From CAYSZX01 sp964548875 (GTDB lineage Bacteria; Patescibacteriota; Minisyncoccia; Minisyncoccales; JANBVM01), in the NCBI GenBank assembly GCA_964548875.1, contig CAZJSP010000006.1:1-22462 (forward strand): DNA of 22,462 nt. The letters run 5' to 3'. The notes beneath the pieces were generated by a model. It was not told the origin of the DNA. It saw only the letters and a list, made by a program, of their open reading frames with translations, and searched no databases. The translations under genes and the position numbers were made by a program. This document shows, in pieces, positions 1-6,755 of the stretch (the stretch's first letter is position 1; each line of letters starts with the position of its first letter).

Positions 1-395
1 CCAGGAATAGCGTTAGCAAATAAAGCAACAATTATTCCAACAGCAGCATAAATAATAAAATCTTTCCCTTTTTTAACTTTTTCTGTATCTCCTCCACCAG
101 TCATAATATGGTAAGCACCAATTAACATTACTGTAGGGGAAAGGACTATTAAAACAATAAAAATCCAATTAGTAGCGGCTCCAATAGACCCCATTAAACA
201 GATCAATCCCCACTCTTGTCTTTTATGATCAGCTCCTGAATCCTCACTCCCAACTGTCTCCCCTTTTGGATAGTTTTCATTTTCAAAGGTAACATCGCTT
301 TTCATTTCACAAAAATCTGGAGGAGACGAATAGTCATTAGCTAAAACAAAAAGAGGAATTGTTAATAAAAGAACCAATAATATTATTTTTTTCAT
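1..395 (-). CDS. T4SS_pilin-type small membrane protein, C-terminus cut off
   Basis: Translating from the ATG at 395 gives about 131 residues before the window edge, with no stop. It has a hydrophobic signal-like start (MKKIILLVLLLTIPLFVLA), a polar stretch with two cysteines, a transmembrane segment (NWIFIVLIVLSPTVMLIGAY), the motif MTGGGDTEKVKKGKDF, and then a second hydrophobic segment. This signal / TM / GGD..K.KKGK / TM layout is that of the VirB2/TrbC-like T4SS_pilin family common in Patescibacteria. The start lies 4 bases after the stop of the upstream paralogue, so the two are co-transcribed. The role, as a pilus or membrane-channel subunit, is inferred from the family. Confidence 0.7.
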   Translation of the reverse strand, partial: MKKIILLVLLLTIPLFVLANDYSSPPDFCEMKSDVTFENENYPKGETVGSEDSGADHKRQEWGLICLMGSIGAATNWIFIVLIVLSPTVMLIGAYHIMTGGGDTEKVKKGKDFIIYAAVGIIVALFANAIP

Positions 396-399
396 ATTT

Positions 400-789
400 T
401 TAAATTCCTAAAACGGCTTCTAATAAATCAGATAATCCTCTCGAAAGAAGGATTAAAATAAAACCAATTAAAGTCCAAATAATCATTTTTTTCCCAGATT
501 TCATTTTGTTTTCATCTCCAGCTGCAGTTGTAATCATAAAGGCCCCTACAACCACTAAAAGAGGAACAACAAAAAGAGAAATATTAAAAATAAAATTAAT
601 AATAGGCGTTGTAATAGCGTCTAAACCTTCCCCTTTTAAGGGGTTACAAAAACAAACTTGCCCGTCTGGCATTTCCAATTCTTCTGGATTAGCGCAATAT
701 TCTGTACAATCATCAGCTTTGTTAGCATAAACAAAATTAGCAGTGAACAATAACCCTAACCCTAATAAAATAATTAAAATCTTTTTCAT
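400..789 (-). CDS. T4SS_pilin-type small membrane protein
   Basis: This 129-residue protein has a cleavable-looking signal peptide (about residues 1-22, ending VYA), a Cys-rich polar segment with four cysteines at about residues 28-48 (C-x3-C, then C-x-C), a first transmembrane helix at about 68-88, the motif TTAAGDENKMKSGKKMI, and a second helix at about 104-128. The layout matches VirB2/TrbC-like T4SS pilins, which form short two-helix pilins or channel subunits. It is the upstream member of a tandem pair with the gene at 1-395. The cysteine pairs suggest extracytoplasmic disulfides, which is inference. A TGTTATAAT extended -10 lies 6 bases before the ATG, so transcription could start at or next to the start codon. 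Confidence 0.72.
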   Translation of the reverse strand: MKKILIILLGLGLLFTANFVYANKADDCTEYCANPEELEMPDGQVCFCNPLKGEGLDAITTPIINFIFNISLFVVPLLVVVGAFMITTAAGDENKMKSGKKMIIWTLIGFILILLSRGLSDLLEAVLGI

Positions 790-795
790 TGAATT

Positions 796-804
796 ATTAT
801 AACA
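796..804 (-). promoter_or_regulatory. Extended -10 promoter of the pilin pair
   Basis: On the minus strand this reads TGTTATAAT, a perfect TG-N-TATAAT extended -10. It lies 6 bases upstream of the ATG at 789 and overlaps the methyltransferase stop region. No clear -35 is seen. A start site 6-7 bases downstream would fall on the ATG, giving a leaderless mRNA. Confidence 0.5.
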
Positions 805-1314
805 TTACTTTCTAAAAAACAAACCCCAATGGTAAACTCCAGTTGAAAGGGTTTTAACCTTTTTTAATCCAAGCTGATCAGTAATTTTTTCTACTTGGAT
901 AGGTAGAACAGGACTTTCAAGTTGCATCGGAGAATCTTCTTTCCAATCAACAACAAGTAAATGCCCTCCTTCTTTTAAAATTCGAACCCCTTCTTTTAAA
1001 ACCCCTTCTTTATCTTTAACGGCAAATAACAAGTTGGTTATTAAAACTAAATCACAGCTCTTTTCAGGAAGCTGTGACCCATCTTCAATATCAGTCTGAA
1101 TAGTTTTAATATTAGATAATTTTTCATCTTCAGCTCTTTTCTTTAAAATAGCCAAAGGAGATCCCATTACATCAATAGCATAAATAGTGCCTTCTTTGGT
1201 TCTCTTAGCAACTGGAATTACCCAGGCTCCCGAACCTGAACCAAAATCAGCCACTACTGCATTATTTTTTAAATTAATGTTATCTAAAACTTGAATTGGA
1301 TTAAGAAAGGCCAT
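805..1314 (-). CDS. Class I SAM-dependent methyltransferase
   Basis: This 169-residue Rossmann-fold methyltransferase has motif I as VVADFGSGSGAWVIPVAK (about residues 20-37) and an acidic end of strand 2 at YAIDVMGSP. Its motif II/III region is TIQTDIEDGSQLPEKSCDLVLITNLL, followed by the post-motif LKEGGHLLVVDWKEDS. It resembles the UbiE/Methyltransf_11 group of small-molecule or protein methyltransferases. The substrate cannot be read from the sequence. It lies between gyrA and the pilin genes, with 15 bases to the pilin start. The ATG at 1314 is supported by a -10 box 9 bases upstream. No Shine-Dalgarno is present. Confidence 0.75.
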   Translation of the reverse strand: MAFLNPIQVLDNINLKNNAVVADFGSGSGAWVIPVAKRTKEGTIYAIDVMGSPLAILKKRAEDEKLSNIKTIQTDIEDGSQLPEKSCDLVLITNLLFAVKDKEGVLKEGVRILKEGGHLLVVDWKEDSPMQLESPVLPIQVEKITDQLGLKKVKTLSTGVYHWGLFFRK

Positions 1315-1323
1315 ATTATTTTG

Positions 1324-1352
1324 ATTATAGAATAATAGTTAAAGACAGGCAA
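1324..1352 (-). promoter_or_regulatory. Sigma70-type promoter for the methyltransferase, overlapping the gyrA 3' end
   Basis: On the minus strand it reads TTGCCT (1347-1352), 17 bases, TATAAT (1324-1329). The -35 lies inside the last codons of gyrA. The -10 ends 9 bases before the ATG at 1314, so the leader would be only about 0-3 bases. Confidence 0.5.
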
Positions 1353-4300
1353 TAGAAATCACCTTGTCTTTTTTATTCAGCTTCATTGTTCTAACTCCCT
1401 GAGTATTCCTCCCCAACTTAGAAATAGATTTTGTTTTCATTCTAATGACTTGTCCTTTCTCAGAAATAACAATTAAATCTTTATCATCTTTAGACAAAAT
1501 TCTAGAAACAGCTATTTCTCCTGTTTTCTTAGTAATATTCATTGTTTTAACACCCACCCCTCCTCTCTTTTGAGCTTTGTACTTCTTTAAAGATGTCTTT
1601 TTTCCATAACCATTTTCACTAACAACTAAAAGAGAGCGTTCATCCTTATCCTCAATAATATCCATTCCAATTACCTCGTCTCCTTTTTTTAAATCAATTC
1701 CTTTAACTCCTTTAGCGCTTCTGCCCATTGCTCTAGCTTCTTTTTCTTTAAATCTAATGGATTTTCCTTTCTTAGTAACAATAATAATTTCGTCTTTTCC
1801 GTTAGTTTTGTGAGCCTTCTTTAATGAGTCTCCTTTTTTTAAAGAAATCGCTATTAAACCAGAACGCCTAATATTTTTAAATCTCTTTAGGGCTGTTCTT
1901 TTAACAATTCCTTTTTTAGTTACCATGGTTAAATAACCTTTGCCTGACTCTTCTTCTTCCTTGGTTAAAGGTAAAACAGATAAAATCTTATCATCAGAAG
2001 ATATTTCTAAGAAATTAGCCAAACCCCTTCCTTTCGCCACTCTTCCAGCTTGAGGAATTTCAAAAGCTGGAACCTTGTAAACCTTCCCCTTATCAGTAAA
2101 GAAGAGAAGATTATCATGGGTGTTAGTAGTAAAGAACTTATTAATTACATCTTCTCCAACAGTCTTCATTCCTAAAATACCCTTTCCTCCTCTTTTTTGA
2201 ATTCGATAAGCTTTAGGGCTAATTCTTTTAATATAGCCTCCCTGAGTTAAGGTAATAATAGTTTCTTTCTTAGCCACTAAATCTCTTTCTGAAAATTTAC
2301 CAATTGGTCTTTTGTAAACCTTAGTTCTTCTTTCATCTCCAAATTCTTTTTGTAGCTTCTTTAATTCTTTAACAACAATTTGCTTAACTTTTTTAGAGCT
2401 TTTTAATATTGCCTTGTATTTCTTAATTTGACTCTTCAATTCTTCTAATTCATCTTCGATTTTCTTAATAGCCATTTTAGCTAAAGTGGCTAATTTAGTT
2501 TCCAAAATAGCTTCAGCCTGAATATCGCTTAATTTAAAGGCTTTAATTAAGTTTTTCTTAGCTGAACCTCTATCCTTTGATTTTTTAATAATCCTAATAG
2601 CTTTATCAATATCAGCTAGACACTTATGAAGACCTTCTAGAATATGGGCTCTTTCTTCTGCTTTTTTAAGTTTGTATTTAGTTCTTCGAACAACCACCTT
2701 CTTTCTATGTTTAATAAAGTATTTTAAGATTTCCATTAAATTAGAAAGTTTTGGTTTTATTCCATCAACCAGAATAACCGTATTAACATGAAACTTCTTT
2801 TGTAAATCGCTAAACTTAAATAGTCTGTTTAAAACCCTTTTCGGAGTAACTCCTTTTTTCAAATCAATTGTAATTCTCATTCCTTTTTTGTCAGACTCAT
2901 CTGTAATATTCTTTATTCCCTTAATTTTGTCGTTTAAAACCAGTTTAGCAATTCTACTTAAGAAAAGAGATTTTTGAACCTGGTAAGGAATTTCAGTAAT
3001 AATAATTTTATGCCCACCCTTTCTTTTTACAATTTCTGTTGTTCCCCTCATAACAATTGAACCTTTTCCTTTAGAGTAAGCCTCTACTATATTCTCCTCA
3101 TTATAAATAGATCCTCCTGTTGGAAAATCAGGCCCTTGAATAAATTCACAAATGTCTTTTAATTCAGCTTTGGGATGCTTAATCAAATGAATTAAAGCAT
3201 CACAAACCTCATTTAAATTATGAGGGGGAATATTAGTTGCCATTCCAACAGCAATTCCTAAAACCCCGTTTAATAGGAGTTGAGGAAGGGGAGAAGGAAG
3301 AACAACAGGCTCCTCTTTAGTTCCATCATAATTGTCTCGAAAATCAACTGTTTCTTTCCGAAGATCTTTTAACATTTCCTCTCCAATCTTGGAAAGCCGC
3401 ATTTCTGTGTTATGACTAATAAAGCCATTAGAAATAAAAGAATGACAATTACTATCAACTCTTAAAGAATATACTTTTTCAGTTCCTTTTTCATTAATAG
3501 AAATTATTTGATCAAATAAGTAATTATTTTTAAGAAGTTGATTAATTAAATTTAAGTCTGCTTGGTCTAGAGTTTCTGATAACTTCCCATAATAAGATTT
3601 TATTTTTGGATATCGGTCTAAATTGTGTGTCTCAAGCCATTGATCTTCATATTTATTTCTTAGATATTCAGACAAGAAAGGAACAAAGTCAGTTTTAGAC
3701 ATTGCTTTATAATCAGCGTTAGCTTTAGCAAGCTTTTTCAATCTTTCTTTCTTTTTGTCTGAAACAAAATTAATTTGTTTTTTAAATAAATTAAGATTTT
3801 CTCTTCCTCTAATAAATAATCTGAAAGTTTTTCTTGTTTTCTCTTTTCTTAAGAAAGAATCAATTCCAAACCTTAATAAAATAACCTGTAAATCTTCTAA
3901 AAGTTTCCGACTATTAGAAGTATAGGCAATTTCTATTGAGCTCCTTCTTTTTTCCCCACTGGCATAAATAGAACCATCACCTTCAAATAACCCTCTTAAA
4001 AATGCGGCTGTTGACTCTTTGCTAGCATGGAAAATAGATTCTGGAATTTTCTTTTGAGAAGCAAGAACTTGTTCTATTCCCAAATTTTCTAAAAAATTAA
4101 CAACATGATAAGAGTTTACTTCAAGAGAAGTATATTCTTTTTTTCCATAACCAGAGGGCTTTCTTCTAAATTCGTGTAATCCACAATCAGAAAAAACTTT
4201 TTTAAATTTTTCTTTAAATTGATTAATAAACTTCTCGTTTGTGTTAATAAAGCCAACTTTTTTATGCTTTCCTTCTTTATCTTTAGAAAGATAACCGTCA

Positions 4301-5640
4301 GCTAAAATAGCACCAATAATAAAAGCTAATTCAGGGCTCATTTGAGAAGGAAGAATTTTTTCTTCAACTTGATTGTTTTCTCTTTGAGGACGATATTGCT
4401 TTAAGTCAATATCTTGATGCTCCCATAAAGCATCTTTGCTCCGATCAATAATAGCAAAATCTCCTTTCTCTAAATCTTGAAATAATTTCCATTTGAAAAT
4501 AGGCCTGCTTTCTTCATTTTTTTGAAAAGTTAAAACAGGGTGATTATAAGTTGCTTTTAATTTATAACCCCGAAAAGTTTCTATTTCTAAAACAGGATGA
4601 ACACCTGAATCGAACCACTTAGAAGCAGTATTAATTTCTTGATCAAAAGATAAAACTTTCAAAGAGACATCTTCTTGATTTGCAACATCTTCTATTTTTT
4701 CAAGACAATTATCACTAATAATTCTTGAGTCACCAGCCACACAATAACGCATGGCCGCATATTCTCCTGGATCGTCAATCGAATTATGAACAAAAACGCC
4801 CGCTCCCAAAGCAAAATTATGATGTGGTTCTATAGTCAAATCATAAACATCTTCTCTTTTAGAAAGAATTTTAGTTCGTGCTACCTTGTGGTTTTTCTTT
4901 TCAGCCTCAATGAGAGTTCCAGAAAAATTATTAAAATGTTTTAAGTTTAAATTTTTATGCTCTTCACAAAGTTTAGCATATAAGGGCATTAAAGAATCAC
5001 CTGATCGAAGATTTTGAGCTTTCTTGTAGTTGCCATCTCTTAGCATAAACTTGTGATCGAGAGTACATTTGATTTTTTCGTCATTATCTAAAGTCACCTC
5101 TATAATCTTTTCATTCCTACGAGTAAGTCTTGGTTTTTTAATTTCAGCAATCTCAATTTTTTTAGTTTTTAAATTAAAAGCAAAAGTCCAATGTTTTTTT
5201 CCTTTAGAAGATTCTTCTACTAGCTTTTTAAAACTTAAAGATCTACCATCACAAAGTCTTACCTGAACATCTTTAGTAAAACATCCCATGTTTCCTTGTC
5301 CCTTAACCAAAGGGTACCTTAAAGAAAAGTCCTGAGCCATTCTAACAGCTGCTCCATAAACAGCCTGATCACCATGAGGGTGATATCTACCCAAAACTCC
5401 ACCTACCACATTAGCTGATTTCCTGAATCTACTATTATGTCTCAATCCTTCTTCCAGCATGACATAAAGAATTCTTCTTTGAACTGGCTTTAGTCCATCT
5501 CTTACATCGGGCAAGGCTCGAGAAACAATAACTGACATAGCATAATCAATATAAGAGGATTTCATTTCCTCTACAATTTCTCTTTTTTCAACCACTTCTT
5601 GTATTTCTTTTTTCTTTTTTTCTTTTTTCTTTTTAGGCAT
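1339..5640 (-). CDS. gyrA: DNA gyrase subunit A precursor with two inteins
   Basis: The 1433-residue precursor splices to an extein of 821 residues, a normal GyrA length. The extein parts are residues 1-119, 287-299 and 745-1433. The N-terminal breakage-reunion domain carries RALPDVRDGLKPVQRR, YHPHGD and the catalytic Tyr in AAMRY (residue 299). The C-terminal beta-pinwheel has GyrA-box-like QKRGGKG and QKRGGVG, which favour GyrA over ParC. GyrA forms A2B2 with GyrB and introduces negative supercoils; gyrB is not in this window. The quinolone-contact positions equivalent to E. coli Ser83 and Asp87 are Gln and Gly here (GDQAVYG). The first 12 residues are mostly Lys. It follows the 72-residue membrane protein by 18 bases. 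Confidence 0.97.
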   Translation of the reverse strand: MPKKKKEKKKKEIQEVVEKREIVEEMKSSYIDYAMSVIVSRALPDVRDGLKPVQRRILYVMLEEGLRHNSRFRKSANVVGGVLGRYHPHGDQAVYGAAVRMAQDFSLRYPLVKGQGNMGCFTKDVQVRLCDGRSLSFKKLVEESSKGKKHWTFAFNLKTKKIEIAEIKKPRLTRRNEKIIEVTLDNDEKIKCTLDHKFMLRDGNYKKAQNLRSGDSLMPLYAKLCEEHKNLNLKHFNNFSGTLIEAEKKNHKVARTKILSKREDVYDLTIEPHHNFALGAGVFVHNSIDDPGEYAAMRYCVAGDSRIISDNCLEKIEDVANQEDVSLKVLSFDQEINTASKWFDSGVHPVLEIETFRGYKLKATYNHPVLTFQKNEESRPIFKWKLFQDLEKGDFAIIDRSKDALWEHQDIDLKQYRPQRENNQVEEKILPSQMSPELAFIIGAILADGYLSKDKEGKHKKVGFINTNEKFINQFKEKFKKVFSDCGLHEFRRKPSGYGKKEYTSLEVNSYHVVNFLENLGIEQVLASQKKIPESIFHASKESTAAFLRGLFEGDGSIYASGEKRRSSIEIAYTSNSRKLLEDLQVILLRFGIDSFLRKEKTRKTFRLFIRGRENLNLFKKQINFVSDKKKERLKKLAKANADYKAMSKTDFVPFLSEYLRNKYEDQWLETHNLDRYPKIKSYYGKLSETLDQADLNLINQLLKNNYLFDQIISINEKGTEKVYSLRVDSNCHSFISNGFISHNTEMRLSKIGEEMLKDLRKETVDFRDNYDGTKEEPVVLPSPLPQLLLNGVLGIAVGMATNIPPHNLNEVCDALIHLIKHPKAELKDICEFIQGPDFPTGGSIYNEENIVEAYSKGKGSIVMRGTTEIVKRKGGHKIIITEIPYQVQKSLFLSRIAKLVLNDKIKGIKNITDESDKKGMRITIDLKKGVTPKRVLNRLFKFSDLQKKFHVNTVILVDGIKPKLSNLMEILKYFIKHRKKVVVRRTKYKLKKAEERAHILEGLHKCLADIDKAIRIIKKSKDRGSAKKNLIKAFKLSDIQAEAILETKLATLAKMAIKKIEDELEELKSQIKKYKAILKSSKKVKQIVVKELKKLQKEFGDERRTKVYKRPIGKFSERDLVAKKETIITLTQGGYIKRISPKAYRIQKRGGKGILGMKTVGEDVINKFFTTNTHDNLLFFTDKGKVYKVPAFEIPQAGRVAKGRGLANFLEISSDDKILSVLPLTKEEEESGKGYLTMVTKKGIVKRTALKRFKNIRRSGLIAISLKKGDSLKKAHKTNGKDEIIIVTKKGKSIRFKEKEARAMGRSAKGVKGIDLKKGDEVIGMDIIEDKDERSLLVVSENGYGKKTSLKKYKAQKRGGVGVKTMNITKKTGEIAVSRILSKDDKDLIVISEKGQVIRMKTKSISKLGRNTQGVRTMKLNKKDKVISIACL
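3409..4743 (-). other. Intein 2 in GyrA with LAGLIDADG homing endonuclease, at the catalytic-Tyr site
   Basis: These are residues 300-744 of the precursor (445 aa), inserted directly after the catalytic Tyr (AAMRY/TEMRL). This is the insertion site of the mycobacterial GyrA inteins such as Mxe GyrA. Its Hint parts resemble that intein: CVAGDSRI, SGVHPVLEIET, TYNHPVLT, FKWKL, and the end VYSLRVDSNCHSFISNGF-ISHN with +1 Thr. The central endonuclease has two LAGLIDADG helices, LAFIIGAILADGYL and AAFLRGLFEGDGSI. Both keep the acidic catalytic residue, so homing activity is plausible. Confidence 0.93.
4783..5283 (-). other. Intein 1 in GyrA: mini-intein without endonuclease
   Basis: These are residues 120-286 of the precursor (167 aa), inserted between GQGNMG and SIDD, equivalent to E. 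coli Gly110/Ser111. The splicing blocks are Cys1 (CFTKDVQVRLCDG), block B TLDH (TxxH), block F VYDLTIEPHHNFALGAG and the terminal VHN. The +1 extein residue is Ser. There is no LAGLIDADG motif and only a short linker between blocks B and F, so this is a splicing-only Hint domain. All residues needed for splicing are present, and the frame is intact. Confidence 0.9.
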
Positions 5641-5658
5641 TTATTTTCTTAAATTATT

Positions 5659-5877
5659 TTAAAATTGATTTAAAAGGATTTCTTTAGATTGGTCAAAAAC
5701 CTCTTTAACTTCTTCCATAAAAAACAATTCTCCTAAATTATAGTCTGCTTTAAATATCCCCCTTAAATTTTCAACATGAAAAAAGGCCACAATAATAATA
5801 ACAAAAACCATAATAATCCATAACATAGTTTTCTTTTTCTTTTCTGGTAATGATCGAATTTTATTCAATAATTTCAT
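5659..5877 (-). CDS. Small single-pass membrane protein, unknown function
   Basis: This 72-residue protein has a basic N-terminus (MKLLNKIRSLPEKKKKTM), one transmembrane helix at about residues 18-34 (LWIIMVFVIIIVAFFHV), and a soluble C-terminal tail of about 38 residues. The positive-inside rule puts the tail outside. I recognise no domain. It overlaps the end of the pseudouridine synthase by 17 bases and sits 18 bases before gyrA, so it is translated within that operon. Operon position, a clean start and a normal membrane-anchor composition argue that it is real. Confidence 0.6.
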   Translation of the reverse strand: MKLLNKIRSLPEKKKKTMLWIIMVFVIIIVAFFHVENLRGIFKADYNLGELFFMEEVKEVFDQSKEILLNQF

Positions 5878-6571
5878 TGAGAGTTTTTAAATAATCATTT
5901 AAATATTGGGGAATTTCAGAATGGAATTCTTTTATTCTACCATCAAGTAAAGATATTTTTAAGAATTGGGCGTGCAAAAAATGTCTTTTAATTTCTAGAG
6001 GTTGCTTTCTAAATTTATAATCTTTATCCCCAACTATTGGATGACCAAGATATTGGAGATGAACCCTTATTTGATGAGTTCTTCCAGTCTTAATTTCTAC
6101 TTCTAATAAGGTATACCTTTTTTTATTATTGGAAAATCTTTTTAAAACTTCATATTGTGAAATGGCCCTTTTTTTATCTGATCCTGAGCTAAAAAGAGAA
6201 TATGCTCTTTTTTTAGTTCTATCCTTAGAAGAGCGTCCAATAAGAGTTTTAATAATGCCACTGTTCTGCTTAATATTACCAAAAACCAAAGCAATATATT
6301 TTTTAACAACCTTTCTTTTCTTAAATTGTTTCTGAAAATGAATAAAAGCTTTTTTGTTTTTTGCAATCAATAATAGCCCTGAAGTTTCTCGATCTAAGCG
6401 ATGGACCATTCCATATCTTGGTCCTTTTCCAACTTTTTTTAATTCGGGAAATTGATCTAAAAGCATTGTCATAACAGTTTCCTTTTCTTTTTCTGAAAAA
6501 ACTACAAATCCAGAAGGCTTATCAATTACTAAAAGATCTTGATCTTGATAAATAACTTTTATTTTTTCCAT
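5861..6571 (-). CDS. RluA-family RNA pseudouridine synthase
   Basis: The protein is 236 residues. It opens with VIYQDQDLLVIDKPSG, has the catalytic motif MVHRLDRETSGLLLIAKN (catalytic Asp60), and ends with the family motifs VEIKTGRTHQIRVHLQYLGHPIVGD. It isomerises specific uridines of rRNA or tRNA to pseudouridine. The S4 domain of typical RluD/RluC proteins is missing, so it is closer in size to RluA; the target base cannot be told. The family motif begins almost at residue 7, and no other in-frame start is near, so the ATG at 6571 is firm. That A is also the last base of the CCA encoded by tRNA-Val(GAC), so there is no leader or ribosome-binding site between them. Confidence 0.9.
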   Translation of the reverse strand: MEKIKVIYQDQDLLVIDKPSGFVVFSEKEKETVMTMLLDQFPELKKVGKGPRYGMVHRLDRETSGLLLIAKNKKAFIHFQKQFKKRKVVKKYIALVFGNIKQNSGIIKTLIGRSSKDRTKKRAYSLFSSGSDKKRAISQYEVLKRFSNNKKRYTLLEVEIKTGRTHQIRVHLQYLGHPIVGDKDYKFRKQPLEIKRHFLHAQFLKISLLDGRIKEFHSEIPQYLNDYLKTLNEIIE

Positions 6572-6647
6572 GGTGGGCGATACAGGATTCGAACCTGTGA
6601 CCTCCGCAATGTCAGTGCGACGCTCTAACCAACTGAGCTAACCGCCC
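6571..6647 (-). tRNA. tRNA-Val(GAC), CCA encoded
   Basis: A complete cloverleaf. The acceptor is GGGCGGT paired with ATCGCCC (one G-T). The D stem is GCTC/GAGC, the anticodon stem TCGCA/TGCGG, the loop CTGACAT with anticodon GAC, and the T arm ACAGG-TTCGAAT-CCTGT. The discriminator is A (6574) and CCA is encoded at 6571-6573. It lies 12 bases after tRNA-Ile in the same transcript and abuts the pseudouridine synthase start. Confidence 0.95.
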
Positions 6648-6659
6648 CTATTCAACTAG

Positions 6660-6732
6660 TGGGCGTGCGTGGGATCGAACCACGGACCTCGTCTTTATAA
6701 GAGACGCGCTCTAACCCCTGAGCTACACGCCC
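6660..6732 (-). tRNA. tRNA-Ile(UAU)
   Basis: A complete 73-base cloverleaf. The acceptor is GGGCGTG/CACGCCC, the D stem GCTC/GAGC, and the anticodon stem CGTCT/AGACG. The loop is CTTATAA (U33, anticodon UAU, A37, A38), the T arm is CGTGG-TTCGATC-CCACG, and the discriminator is A. The anticodon reads AUA. Most bacteria read AUA with a CAU-anticodon tRNA modified to lysidine by TilS, so a UAU anticodon is uncommon. The 3' bases are CTA, so CCA must be added. The acceptor stem is identical to that of tRNA-Val(UAC) at 11085. Confidence 0.93.
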
Positions 6733-6755
6733 CTAAACTTTCTCCCACTGAAAAT

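Noticed and set aside
506..730. Plus-strand open frame opposite the pilin gene
   Set aside because: It is the antisense of a gene with clear signal peptide and membrane segments, and has no family-like motifs.
1339..5640. ParC (topoisomerase IV) instead of GyrA
   Set aside because: The C-terminal pinwheel carries a near-canonical GyrA box (QKRGGKG), and the spliced length matches GyrA.
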